A DNA stretch of 64,000 bases from Deltaproteobacteria bacterium (GTDB taxonomy: Bacteria > Myxococcota_A > Polyangia > GCA-2747355 > JADLHG01), in contig JADLHG010000006.1 in the NCBI GenBank assembly GCA_020848905.1, positions 1 through 64,000 of the forward strand. The letters run 5' to 3'. The translations under genes and the position numbers were made by a program. The notes below the pieces were generated by a model. It saw only the letters and a program-made list of their open reading frames with translations. It did no database searches and was not told where the DNA came from. The first letter of the stretch is position 1. Each line of letters starts with the position of its first letter. Below, piece by piece: positions 52,058 through 60,441 of this stretch.

Positions 52058-53503
52058 TCAGCGGGCGGTGCGTTTCGCGCCGAGCTCTCCGGGCACGATG
52101 TCGAGCGCGTCCCAGTAGCCCTGGCCGTAGTCGAAGAGGAGCTGCTCGCCGGCCTTCACGGGCCTCGAGACGAAGAGGAAGGGCTGGACGAGGCCGTCCA
52201 CGGGGATCGCTCCCATCTTCGCGTTGGGGTGCGCCGAGGAGTGGTTGACGAAGCGCGTCTCGTTGCCCTTGTGCCGGGCGTCGATCACCTCGCGCTCGTG
52301 GGTGCCGCCGAGCACGTAGGCCCGGTCTTGCCGGTTCTGGCCCCAGTCGAGCTCGCCGGCGTACGCGCCGATCAGGTCTCCGACGGCGAGGTCTCGCGCG
52401 GCGAAGAGGCCCCAGCCCCTCCTGCCCCCTTGGGTCAGCTCGGGGACCTCCTTGATGTAGACCGGCGCCACGTGGCCGGCCCGGAGCAGCTCGTGGTAGG
52501 CGGCGCGCGCTTCCCAGGGCTTCCAGGCCTCGTTGCGCCGGATGCGGCGCGCGACGATGCGCTGGGCCTGGGCGGGGGTCTTCTTGCCGAAGGCGACCTG
52601 CTCGAGGGAACTCGCCCGCGGCCAGCTCAGGTCCGACGCGCCCCCCGCCGAACGGCGATGCCGGGGGTCGGCGAACTCCCAGAGTCGCCCCTGGTGCACT
52701 CCGGGCGCGAGCACGGTGCCCGAGAGGTAGGTCACGCCGAAGAGCTTCTTGAAGGCGAGGGGCGAGAGTTCTTCGATGCCCGCGCCGCGGTCGACCTGGA
52801 TGCGGCGCGAGGCCAGGTCCACCGCGCCCGGTGAGGGGGCAGCGGGTCGTTGCCGGCGGGTCCTGCGAGGGCGCTGATCTTCCTGCAGTCGCGCGAGCGG
52901 GGTGTTGAGGAGGTTGCGCCCGTCGCGATTCAGCCACTCGAGCGCCTCGGCCAGCGAAGTGCGGTCCTTGACGTTGCGCCAGGGACGCCCCGCGTAGGTG
53001 TAGAGGACGCTCCGGTCCCGTCGGTCCAGCGTCAGGCGCCCCCCCGCCAGGCGCTCTCCTCCGCCGAGAAAGAGGTCGAGGTCCGCGTCGGGCCCGCTGC
53101 TGACGGCGCGCGAGGTCTTGGCCTTCAGTATCTTCTCCAGCTCCGAGCGGCGCCGGGTGCTCCCCGAGTAGAACGCAACCCGCTCGGCTCCGACGGTCTT
53201 CACGCCGAGCACCTGGTCGTTCACGGCCGAGTAGTAGACGGTGACCTTGCTCGGGCTCCCGTGGAGCGGCAGCTCGTACTGGGCCACGCGGACGAGCTTG
53301 CCCCGTCGCACGCGCACCGAGCTGCCTCGGCGCTCGAGCACGAGGTCCACCGCGGCCGGATGCAACATCGCGGTGCCCGGAGGGAAGGCGAAGGCCGGCG
53401 CGACCAACACGAGGCAGGCGATGCTCGCCGCCAGGACGGTCGACACCGCGCCCCACCGAAGGCGTCCGAGGTCGTTCACGCCGGACGATGGAGCAAGAGT
53501 CAT
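52058..53503 (-). CDS. Exported SET-domain protein (putative lysine methyltransferase)
   Basis: A 481-residue protein with a signal peptide (TVLAASIACLVLVAPAFA, probable cleavage before FPPG). Residues 45-170 form a beta-rich region of unknown fold. The C-terminal SET domain spans about 355-470: RGWGLFAARDLAVGDLIGAY (GWG at 363-365), TRFVNHSSAHPNAKMG (R417, N420, H421, the SAM-binding pocket) and QLLFDYGQGYW (D458-Y459, catalytic region). SET proteins methylate lysines with S-adenosylmethionine; in bacteria some act as secreted effectors on host chromatin. Export is predicted, not shown. The gene is convergent with the sigma factor, 12 bases apart. Confidence 0.82.
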   Translation of the reverse strand: MTLAPSSGVNDLGRLRWGAVSTVLAASIACLVLVAPAFAFPPGTAMLHPAAVDLVLERRGSSVRVRRGKLVRVAQYELPLHGSPSKVTVYYSAVNDQVLGVKTVGAERVAFYSGSTRRRSELEKILKAKTSRAVSSGPDADLDLFLGGGERLAGGRLTLDRRDRSVLYTYAGRPWRNVKDRTSLAEALEWLNRDGRNLLNTPLARLQEDQRPRRTRRQRPAAPSPGAVDLASRRIQVDRGAGIEELSPLAFKKLFGVTYLSGTVLAPGVHQGRLWEFADPRHRRSAGGASDLSWPRASSLEQVAFGKKTPAQAQRIVARRIRRNEAWKPWEARAAYHELLRAGHVAPVYIKEVPELTQGGRRGWGLFAARDLAVGDLIGAYAGELDWGQNRQDRAYVLGGTHEREVIDARHKGNETRFVNHSSAHPNAKMGAIPVDGLVQPFLFVSRPVKAGEQLLFDYGQGYWDALDIVPGELGAKRTAR

Positions 53504-53816
53504 GCCAGGATCCGCTCCCCACAGGCGGCGGCCTCTGCCATCATCTCATTGGAAATTGCTGTGATTTACGGCAGGCCTCTTCCCCCCAGGCCCGCTGGCG
53601 TAGCCCCTTCGCTAGGGTCTGCCACGCCCACTGGCCAGTCCACCTCCAGGCCGCGTACGCTGGCCACGTCGGGGTGACCGCGGCCGCCACGCGGGCCGAA
53701 TCTCGCGTCCGACACTCACGTCGGCCGGTGGCTCTGGGATAGAATCGCGCCGCTCCCTGACCTCGGGGAGGAAAGCCCACGGGGGCCCTCGTCACCCGGC
53801 GTGAGCAGGAACTCCG
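53504..53816. other. Intergenic region between SET and thiolase-like genes
   Basis: About 310 bases with no gene seen. It must hold the promoter of the minus-strand SET gene; a short A+T-richer patch lies near 53545-53575. A possible hairpin (ggcgt with acgcc, inner ccc with ggg) occurs near 53594-53625. No T-run, clean promoter or regulatory repeat was recognised for the thiolase-like gene. Confidence 0.4.
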
Positions 53817-55376
53817 ATGCTGCGCCCCGTCTACATCTACTCGGCCTACTCGACGCGCATCACCGGCCGCCCGCGCGCCGGCTACTTCGACCTCTGTCTC
53901 GAGGCGGTGCGCGGCGCGCTAGAGGGTATCTCGCCCCTCAAGATCGATTCGTTCTACCTGGCCTCGATGGACCCTGCCGTGGCGGGCGTCACGGGAGAGG
54001 TCTCGGCCGCGCTGAGTGCCGACCTGCACCTCCTGCCCAAGGAGACGCTCGCGGTGCGCGGGACCTCGTCGGCCGGCGGGGTCGCCGGCTTGCCGGCCTA
54101 CAAGGATATCGCGCTCGGCATGTACGACTACTCGCTGCTCGTGTCGTGCGAGCAGATGAACCGCGTGTTGCCCGACGGTGCGCCCTATCCCGAGGAGCTC
54201 AGGGCCCAGGACCGGGCGGCGACGGCTCAGATGCTGGGCTCCGTGATCGACCCCGCGGAACGGCGGTACGGCCTGACCATGGTGCTCATCGGCGACCTCT
54301 ACGAGCGCGCGCTGCTCCGCTACCTCGGGCTCTCCAAGGCCGCCTTTCGCGAGCTCGCCTCGGCCCTCACCCTCGCGATGCAGGCTCGCGCGGCGCGCTA
54401 CCCGCTGGCGCACTTCTTCGGGCAGCCGCCGGACCCGGCGAGCTACGAGCGGAGCCCCTGGGTGAGTCCCCACTACCGTCGCGACGACGTGGTGCCCGTG
54501 AGCACGGCCGCCAGCGCGCTGGTGCTCTCCTCCCATCCGCCGCCGGATGGGCGAGCGGTGCGCATCGTGGGGGTAGGGCAGGGGATCCAGCATCCCGCGC
54601 TCAGCCGCCGCTTCGGTCCCGTGACCTGCTCGCCCTCGGTGCGGCGCGCGCTGTGCGGCATGGCCCGAGGCTGGGGCGTGAGCCCTGCGGCGCTGCGAGA
54701 GGTAGACCTGGCCTTCCCGCACGATGCCTTCCCCAGCATCTCGCGGATGATTCTCAAGGAGGCCGGATTCAGCCACGAGGAGAGCGTCGAGGGCCTCCTG
54801 GCGGGCCGCTTCAATCCGCTCGGAGGGCTGCTCAAGTGCGGGCACCCGGTCGGGTGTTCGGGGGAGCTGCAGCTCGTGCGCGCCTTCCAGATGATGACCC
54901 AGGACCGGAGCGTCGTGCCGGAGGAGCTGCTGCGCCAACCGGCGCAGAAGGCCTTCACGGTGACGGTGGGCTCGGCGCTGACCAACATCGTGGCCTTTGC
55001 TCTCGAGGCGGGGATGAACCACGCGCCGACGGGAACTGGAGCCGTCACCGACTCAGCCGCGCGCGAAGCCGAGTACGCCGCCTACCTCTCCGTCGACGGG
55101 GCGTACGACCGCTTCGAGGCCGCGATGCAGACGCTGGCGGAGGGGTGTGGCGTGGTCCTGGCCGGCACCCGCTCGGCGCTCGGGTGGGTCAGCCTGCTCC
55201 AGCTCCGAGACCAGAAGGCCATGGCTCTCGCCGCCGCCGACCTCGAGCCCGGGACCCTGGTGCGCGTGCGGACGAACGATCGCGGCGGCGCCGATGGCTT
55301 CAACGAGGTCGGAGAGACCGTCGAGGAGCAGGTCTCCCGCGAGCAGCTCGTGGCCTTCGGCGTCGAGCCGGGGTAG
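53817..55376 (+). CDS. Thiolase-fold protein fused to OB-like (DUF35) domain
   Basis: A 519-residue protein. Residues 1-400 have the thiolase fold: DSFYLASMDPAVAGVTGEVS, SLLVSCEQMNRV and GGLLKCGHPVGCSGELQLVR with His343, the GHPxG motif. Where thiolases carry the acyl-accepting Cys (CASG-like) this protein has RGTSSAGGVAGL at 81-92, so the nucleophile appears replaced by Thr/Ser; the second catalytic Cys near the C-terminus also seems absent. Residues about 415-519 resemble a DUF35 OB-fold (LAEGCGVVLAGTRSALGWVS, PGTLVRVRTNDRGGADGFNE). DUF35 often pairs with thiolases and acyl-CoA carriers. Its reaction is uncertain. Confidence 0.8.
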   Translation: MLRPVYIYSAYSTRITGRPRAGYFDLCLEAVRGALEGISPLKIDSFYLASMDPAVAGVTGEVSAALSADLHLLPKETLAVRGTSSAGGVAGLPAYKDIALGMYDYSLLVSCEQMNRVLPDGAPYPEELRAQDRAATAQMLGSVIDPAERRYGLTMVLIGDLYERALLRYLGLSKAAFRELASALTLAMQARAARYPLAHFFGQPPDPASYERSPWVSPHYRRDDVVPVSTAASALVLSSHPPPDGRAVRIVGVGQGIQHPALSRRFGPVTCSPSVRRALCGMARGWGVSPAALREVDLAFPHDAFPSISRMILKEAGFSHEESVEGLLAGRFNPLGGLLKCGHPVGCSGELQLVRAFQMMTQDRSVVPEELLRQPAQKAFTVTVGSALTNIVAFALEAGMNHAPTGTGAVTDSAAREAEYAAYLSVDGAYDRFEAAMQTLAEGCGVVLAGTRSALGWVSLLQLRDQKAMALAAADLEPGTLVRVRTNDRGGADGFNEVGETVEEQVSREQLVAFGVEPG

Positions 55377-55420
55377 TCGCGGAGAGCCTGGACACCCGCG
55401 AGCGGTGAGCGCGCGCGCCT

Positions 55421-56497
55421 TTACTTCAACGAGGCCATGTCGATCACGAAGCGGTACTTCACGTCGGACCGGAGCATGCGGTCGTAGGCCTGGTTCACGT
55501 CCTGGATGCGGATCACCTCGACGTCGGAGGTGATGCCGTGCTCGGCGCAGAAGTCGAGCATCTCCTGAGTCTCGCGGATGCCGCCGATGGCGGAGCCGGC
55601 GAGGCTCTTACGTCCGAGGATGAGGAACGCGCCCACGACCGGCGCGGGCGTCGGCGGCGCACCGAGGAGCGTCATCGTGCCGTCGCGCTTGAGCAGGCCG
55701 AGGTACGCGTTGAGGTCGTGCTCGGCGGAGACCGTGTTCAAGATGAAGTCGAAGCTCCCGGCGTGCTTTTGCACCTCGGCCGCGTCCTTGGAGATCACGA
55801 CCTCGTCGGCCCCGAGGCGCTTCGCGTCGGCCACTTTGCTCGCCGAGGTGGTGAAGACCACGGTCTCGGCGCCGAAGGCCTTGGCGAACTTCACGCCCAT
55901 GTGACCGAGCCCGCCGAGCCCCACGATGCCCACCTTCTTGCCCTTCGTCACGTTCCAGTGGCGGAGCGGCGAGTAGGTGGTGATCCCGGCGCAGAGGAGC
56001 GGCGCCGCCCCCGCGAGGGCCAGCTTGGGAGAGAGGCGCAGCACGAAGGCCTCGTCCACCACGATGCTGTCGGAGTAGCCGCCGTAGGTCACGCCCCCGA
56101 GGTGCTTGTCGGGCCCGTTGTAGGTGAAGGTTGGGAAGGTGGCGCAGTACTGCTCTTCACCCTCGCGGCAGCTCGGGCAGGTGCCGCAGGAGCCGACCAT
56201 GCAGCCGACCGCCGCGAGGTCCCCCTCCTTGAACATCTTCACGGCGCTACCGGTGCGCGTCACGCGCCCCACGATCTCGTGGCCGGGGACGCAGGGATAC
56301 TGCGTGGGCAGAAACTCGCGCCACTCGTCGCGGGCCTGGTGGATGTCCGAATGGCAGACGCCGCAGTAGAGGATCTTGATCTCTACGTCGCCGGGTAGCG
56401 GGTCACGGCGCGGCACGGTGGTGGCGCCGAGCGGCGTGGTGGCGCTCGGCGCGGCGAAGGCCTTCACGGGATGGGATGACACGGACGGCTGGCTCAT
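55421..56497 (-). CDS. Zinc-dependent NAD(P) alcohol dehydrogenase (YahK/CAD type)
   Basis: A 358-residue medium-chain dehydrogenase. Catalytic zinc ligands lie in ILYCGVCHSDIHQARDEW and CVPGHEIVGRV; the structural zinc site is CGTCPSCREGEEQYC. The nucleotide-binding loop is VGIVGLGGLGHMGVKFAKAF. Similarity is to cinnamyl-alcohol-dehydrogenase-type and YahK aldehyde reductases. GGAGGT lies just before ATG 56497. The same frame is open another 59 codons upstream to a GTG at 56674 and beyond, with coding-like composition; that extra part is treated separately. Cytoplasmic. Confidence 0.9.
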   Translation of the reverse strand: MSQPSVSSHPVKAFAAPSATTPLGATTVPRRDPLPGDVEIKILYCGVCHSDIHQARDEWREFLPTQYPCVPGHEIVGRVTRTGSAVKMFKEGDLAAVGCMVGSCGTCPSCREGEEQYCATFPTFTYNGPDKHLGGVTYGGYSDSIVVDEAFVLRLSPKLALAGAAPLLCAGITTYSPLRHWNVTKGKKVGIVGLGGLGHMGVKFAKAFGAETVVFTTSASKVADAKRLGADEVVISKDAAEVQKHAGSFDFILNTVSAEHDLNAYLGLLKRDGTMTLLGAPPTPAPVVGAFLILGRKSLAGSAIGGIRETQEMLDFCAEHGITSDVEVIRIQDVNQAYDRMLRSDVKYRFVIDMASLK

Positions 56498-56744
56498 CTT
56501 GGACCTCCCCTGGGTAGTGACCGGGGAGGATAGGCGCTTCACGCGCGGTCGTGCAAAGCGAAATGCGTCGGCCCAGCCCTTCTTGCGCGCGCGGCGTGCG
56601 GCCCGACGCTCGCGCACCTCCTGGACCATCGACACGTAGGCGATGAACTCCGCGTCCTGCCAGTCCTCGTCCACCCTGACGACCTCGAGGGTGTAGCGCC
56701 CCGTCGGGTCAAGGTAGCGGCTGGTGGCGTTGGCCGTCCGCGCC
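56498..56744 (-). pseudogene. Coding-like fragment between XRE regulator and dehydrogenase
   Basis: One minus-strand frame is open from just past the XRE stop into the dehydrogenase, and about 80 codons show the strong G/C third-position bias of real genes. It translates to LDPTGRYTLEVVRVDEDWQD, AEFIAYVSMVQEVRERRAAR and RARKKGWADAFRF. No ATG starts it, and it has no stop of its own before the dehydrogenase ATG; a GTG at 56674 is the only candidate start. It may be the remnant of a small gene that followed the XRE regulator, a frameshifted partner, or an unusual extension of the dehydrogenase. Confidence 0.35.
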
Positions 56745-57056
56745 CTACGAGCTGGAGTGCACGTAGAGCTCGGCGAGGCGCTTCGCGCGCCGGGCGTTCA
56801 GAGCCGTGTTCTTCGTGTCCCCAGCGAGCCGGGTCAGCACCTCGACCAGCTTTGCGGCGCCCCCGTTGAACTCTCCGCGCTCCATCTGCGAGACCGTCCC
56901 CTGTTTGCCGAGGTCCTTCTGGTTCAGCCCGGCCACGAGGCGCATGTGCCGGATGTAGCCGCCGATCACGGCGCGCACCACGGCACCCGCGTTCTCGATG
57001 GCTCGTTCGTGCGCCGCGGCCTCGTCCTTCTTGATCCGCTTGTCTGCCTTGCCCAT
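56745..57056 (-). CDS. XRE-family helix-turn-helix regulator
   Basis: A 103-residue DNA-binding protein. The helix-turn-helix is IRHMRLVAGLNQKDLGKQG followed by TVSQMERGEFNGGAAKLVEV, as in HigA/HipB-like and phage-repressor-type regulators. The N-terminus is charged (MGKADKRIKKDEAAAHERAI). ATG 57056 follows GGGGAGGGG. A perfect 7-bp palindrome, GTACGAC and GTCGTAC with a 5-base spacer, lies 32-50 bases upstream over the predicted promoter, which fits autorepression. No toxin partner is complete in the neighbourhood; the fragment downstream could be a lost one. Confidence 0.85.
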   Translation of the reverse strand: MGKADKRIKKDEAAAHERAIENAGAVVRAVIGGYIRHMRLVAGLNQKDLGKQGTVSQMERGEFNGGAAKLVEVLTRLAGDTKNTALNARRAKRLAELYVHSSS

Positions 57057-57087
57057 GGCGTGCCCCTCCCCGAGGTAGGGCTGATAT

Positions 57088-57114
57088 GTACGACGATAGG
57101 TCGTACCCGGGCAA
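57088..57114 (-). promoter_or_regulatory. Promoter and palindromic operator of the XRE gene
   Basis: On the minus strand TTGCCC (57114-57109) is a -35-like box. It is followed by the inverted repeat GTACGAC-CTATC-GTCGTAC (57106-57088) and then CATATC as a possible -10. The palindrome would sit between or over the promoter elements, the classic place for an autorepressor site. The stretch 57115-57321 upstream contains nothing recognisable. Confidence 0.6.
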
Positions 57115-57321
57115 GGAAAGGCTCTGCGACGGGCAGGAGACTTCGCCTCCCTGTCCTCGTCGGTAGCGCCTGCGGGACCCATGGCCGCGTTTGCTGGCGC
57201 CAGCGTCGTTGCTGGTTGACGTTGTAGCGCCCCCACTGTCTCCAGCGGGCTGCTGCGTCGCAGTGGTGGGTGGAGATCCTCGCCGTCTACGAGCCGGTGA
57301 GGCCGCGCGGCCTCGGCTGCG

Positions 57322-57774
57322 CTAGCGGTGCGCGACGCGGGTGCGGAGGGGCTTGACGGTGGCGTAGGCGTACTTGCGGCCGGGGCGCGCTACGTCGTAG
57401 GTCACGGTGGAGATCGTGATGCGCCCGCGCGGCGTGGCCGAGTTGGGCGCGATGACCTGGACGGTGGTCTCCTTCTGCAGCGTCCGCCCGGGACGATCGA
57501 AGAGGGTCATGGTGATGCCGCCGCCGTCGGGTGAGCCGAAGCGGTACACGTTGCTGCGGTCGGCGCTCGCGCTCCGCCAACGCGTCATCACGGAGGTCGT
57601 CAGGCGCTTCGAGATCGGCATGGCGCCGAGCCATCGCGCAAGGTCGGCTTGCATGCCTACGACCTGATCGGGCGTGGGTGGATCGGCCTGGTGGTTGTCG
57701 AGACTCTTGGCCCAGGCGCCGCCGGCAGCGGACAGGACCGCGACCAGGGCGCACGCGGAGAGGACGCGTCGCAT
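57322..57774 (-). CDS. Small exported protein of unknown function
   Basis: A 150-residue protein with a clear signal peptide (LSACALVAVLSAAGGAWA, cleavage near AWA-KS). The mature part is about 130 residues: VVGMQADLARWLGAMPISKR, SNVYRFGSPDGGGITMTLFD and ARPGRKYAYATVKPLRTRV, with a mixed alpha/beta look. No family was recognised. ATG 57774 is the only start giving the signal peptide. It stands alone between XRE and a large lipoprotein; 57775-58040 contains no recognised feature. Confidence 0.72.
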   Translation of the reverse strand: MRRVLSACALVAVLSAAGGAWAKSLDNHQADPPTPDQVVGMQADLARWLGAMPISKRLTTSVMTRWRSASADRSNVYRFGSPDGGGITMTLFDRPGRTLQKETTVQVIAPNSATPRGRITISTVTYDVARPGRKYAYATVKPLRTRVAHR

Positions 57775-58040
57775 GGCTTCACACCTCGTGGAGTTTGTCG
57801 CCGGTGTAGCAACCGGCGGGCCAGGACGGGCCGCGCGAGTCGGGCGGTCACGGTGCTCCGCCGCCAGCAGTTTCCGTTGCGATGCTCGGGCCGTGGACGG
57901 CCGAGGCGAAGGAGCGCCGCGTGCCGAGCAGGTCGGGGGACCGTCGCGGGAGCCGGCTCGAAGCCACGCAGCGCGCGCGAAATCGGAGGGGGCGGCCCCC
58001 CGGCACGGCTGCCTCGCGGCTGCGGGCCGGGCCCTGACGT

Positions 58041-60122
58041 CTAATTGCAGAAGCTCGATGACGCCTGCTGGTTGGGGCCGAGGAACGACCCCGTCACGGT
58101 CAGGTAGTGATACTGGAGGCCCGTGTACCACTTCTGGCCCTTGATCTCGAGCTGCAGGGTCCCGGTGTCGAAGTTGCCCGGCTTGAGCTTGAGGCTGATC
58201 GGCAGGGGCGTGTGATTGGAAACGGCGTCGGCCGGGACTGAGTTGCTCGCGGTCGAGGTCTTCAGGTACGCGCCGCCGAACTCGTAGGAGTCCTCGGTGG
58301 CGGACAGCTCGCCGGTGACGGTGACCTCTTCGGCGCAGACCCGTCCCTTCAGCTCGAGGGAGCCGTCGCCGGGCGTCTGCTTGCACAGCTCGACGCCGGA
58401 GAGCGTGAAGGTGACCTTCATTCCCTGGAAGGGCCCGACGGTGAAGGGATGGGAGAGCGAGCCGCCCGTGCACTTGCTGGGCGGGGGGGGCGGGGGCGGC
58501 GCGGTCCCGCCGAGATTCACGGCCGCCAGGTGATACTCCATGATGCTGTCGGGGGTGACCATGCGGTAGGCCCGGTTGAGCAGCGCACAGCCCTTTCCGG
58601 CCTTGCCCGGCAGAGCGACCACCGTCTTGAACAGGGTCTTGGCGCCGAACTTGATGCCGCGAAGAGCTCGCTTGGCGAACGCCTTGTAGCCGGGCTCGAG
58701 ATACTGGCCGGCGACAGCCGCGGCGGCCTCCTCGGTGATCTTCTCGGCGATCGACTTCGCCACGTTGAAGAAGAGCTCGTAGAGATCCTCGGCCGTGATA
58801 CCTCCCGGTCCCTTCTGGACCAGGATGGTCTCGATGCCCGCGACCAGCTGGTAGACCCCGGCGATGACCACCTTGCGGACCGACGCTTCTCCGAGCAGCC
58901 CCTCGGTCGCGGGGAAGAGCGAGAGCGCCTCGAGCACGGCGGTGGTGACGTTCTGGACGAAGGCGATCCGCGCCTCCTCCTTGAAATTGCCGTTCACGAA
59001 ATCGGGGACGCCGCCGGAGAAGATGCCGCCGCTGAAGAAGCGGATCTCGTAGAGCTTGCCCGCCTCGAGGGTGACCGCGCTCTTCGGTTTGAGGCCAGCC
59101 CCGGCCGAGAGCTGTTCGATGTACTTGCCGATCACGGTGCCGAAGTCGAGGAAGCCGAGGTACGGCCGGCCGCCGAACACCCCCACCCCGACCTCGGCCA
59201 CGGTGGGGTTGACCACCAGCATGTCCGGGTTCTCGAAGATGGGGCTTTGAAGCCCTTTGGTCACCAGCGACGGGTCGACCTGCCTGGCGGTGTAGTAGTA
59301 GTCCATGGCCGTTCCGAGGCTGGTCTCGGGACGGACGGTGATGCTGGTCTCGGTGGCAGCCTGGAGCTTGAGCAGGCTCACCACCTTCCCTTTGCTCTTC
59401 AGCTCGTAGGGGACCTGCGTCAGCGCCCGGCCCGCGGGGGCCGGGGGCGCAACGGGCTTGGTCTCGGGGAGGGCGGCGAGGGTAGCGAGGCAGTCGCCGA
59501 GGTACCGGGCTAGCTCGGGGGCCATGGTGGGGTCCCGCCCGGCCGCCAGCGCTCCGTCGTAGCTGCTCGCCCCGGAGCTCAGGCACGCCCAACCGCTACG
59601 GAGTCGGTCGAGCATCCACTCGACCTGGGCCTGGGTCACCTCGGCGGCCGGATGTCCTACCGCCGGGTGCATCAGGAGCAGAGCGATCATCGTGGTGGTG
59701 CTGTCCAGGGCGGCGGGCCCCTCCTCGGCGATGGCGTAGCCCGCGCCCGCGCGGACGATGCGCTTCTTGCCGAAGCTCGGAGCGAAGTAGATGCCGCTCT
59801 CCTTGGCGAGCTTGGCGGCGGTCCCCGAGCCCTCCTTCGGCGTGGCGAAGACGAAGGTCGTCCGACTCTCCGCGACCCCGACCCGAAACCCGCCGCCTTC
59901 GTCCACAAGGACCGGCTCGCCGTCCTGGCTGCCGTAGATCTCGTAGTCGGCCGCGGCCAGCCCGGCGGCGGGCGTCAAGCTCCCCGCGAAGGCGTTGCCC
60001 GCGGCGGGCGGACCGCTGCCGTTCGAGGGCGAGCAGCCGGCTGCTGCCAGGAGTGCGAGCACCGGCAGGCATCCGGCGAAGACCCGCCGCTCCGAGGAAA
60101 GCTGGTGATGCGATTGACGCAT
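58041..60122 (-). CDS. Large lipoprotein of unknown function
   Basis: A 693-residue lipoprotein (LPVLALLAAAGC, Cys30). Residues 40-160 are Gly/Ala-rich (LTPAAGLAAADYEIYGSQDG). A central region around 270-360 has LGTAMDYYYTARQVDPSLVT, DMLVVNPTVAEVGVGVFGGR and YLGFLDFGTVIGKYIEQLSA. An Ala/Ile-rich helical part follows (VAKSIAEKITEEAAAAVAGQ). After a run of Pro residues the last 150 residues look like a beta domain (FTVGPFQGMKVTFTLSGVEL). No family was recognised. Start set at ATG 60122, which yields a normal lipoprotein signal; the frame upstream is low-complexity. Confidence 0.75.
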   Translation of the reverse strand: MRQSHHQLSSERRVFAGCLPVLALLAAAGCSPSNGSGPPAAGNAFAGSLTPAAGLAAADYEIYGSQDGEPVLVDEGGGFRVGVAESRTTFVFATPKEGSGTAAKLAKESGIYFAPSFGKKRIVRAGAGYAIAEEGPAALDSTTTMIALLLMHPAVGHPAAEVTQAQVEWMLDRLRSGWACLSSGASSYDGALAAGRDPTMAPELARYLGDCLATLAALPETKPVAPPAPAGRALTQVPYELKSKGKVVSLLKLQAATETSITVRPETSLGTAMDYYYTARQVDPSLVTKGLQSPIFENPDMLVVNPTVAEVGVGVFGGRPYLGFLDFGTVIGKYIEQLSAGAGLKPKSAVTLEAGKLYEIRFFSGGIFSGGVPDFVNGNFKEEARIAFVQNVTTAVLEALSLFPATEGLLGEASVRKVVIAGVYQLVAGIETILVQKGPGGITAEDLYELFFNVAKSIAEKITEEAAAAVAGQYLEPGYKAFAKRALRGIKFGAKTLFKTVVALPGKAGKGCALLNRAYRMVTPDSIMEYHLAAVNLGGTAPPPPPPPSKCTGGSLSHPFTVGPFQGMKVTFTLSGVELCKQTPGDGSLELKGRVCAEEVTVTGELSATEDSYEFGGAYLKTSTASNSVPADAVSNHTPLPISLKLKPGNFDTGTLQLEIKGQKWYTGLQYHYLTVTGSFLGPNQQASSSFCN

Positions 60123-60441
60123 GGACGTCCTCCGGAGCTTTGCCGTCGTACAGCGCGTGGGGGGGGAGATGGGGCGGACTGTGGCACGGAACGCGACGGC
60201 GAACCAGAGGAGGCCGGGCGAGCGGAGCTCGAGCAGGAGCTTGGCCCCATCAGGCCGCAACCGGGCATGCGCACCGCTGTGCGGGTTGCGAACGCCCGGC
60301 TGCACGCGAGCGGCCGGGTGGGGTCCGCACTCCCGCTCTCCCGCGCCGGCTACTGCGAGTTCGCGAAGAATTGCCGCGCGTCCACCGTGGTCGAAGGCCG
60401 GCACGCGCCATGCTAAGTAGGCGCGCGAGGAGACCTGCACG
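60123..60441. other. Intergenic region with nested inverted repeats
   Basis: No gene seen over about 320 bases between two divergent lipoprotein genes. At 60261-60299 an outer stem CCGGGC/GCCCGG encloses an inner stem CGCAC/GTGCG, a possible RNA structure or binding site. GAGGAG lies just before the plus-strand start at 60442. No convincing -35/-10 pair was identified. Confidence 0.35.

Noticed and set aside
53594-53625. A tRNA or small RNA in the SET-thiolase gap
   Set aside because: The stem-loop is short and imperfect and no cloverleaf or CCA end is present.
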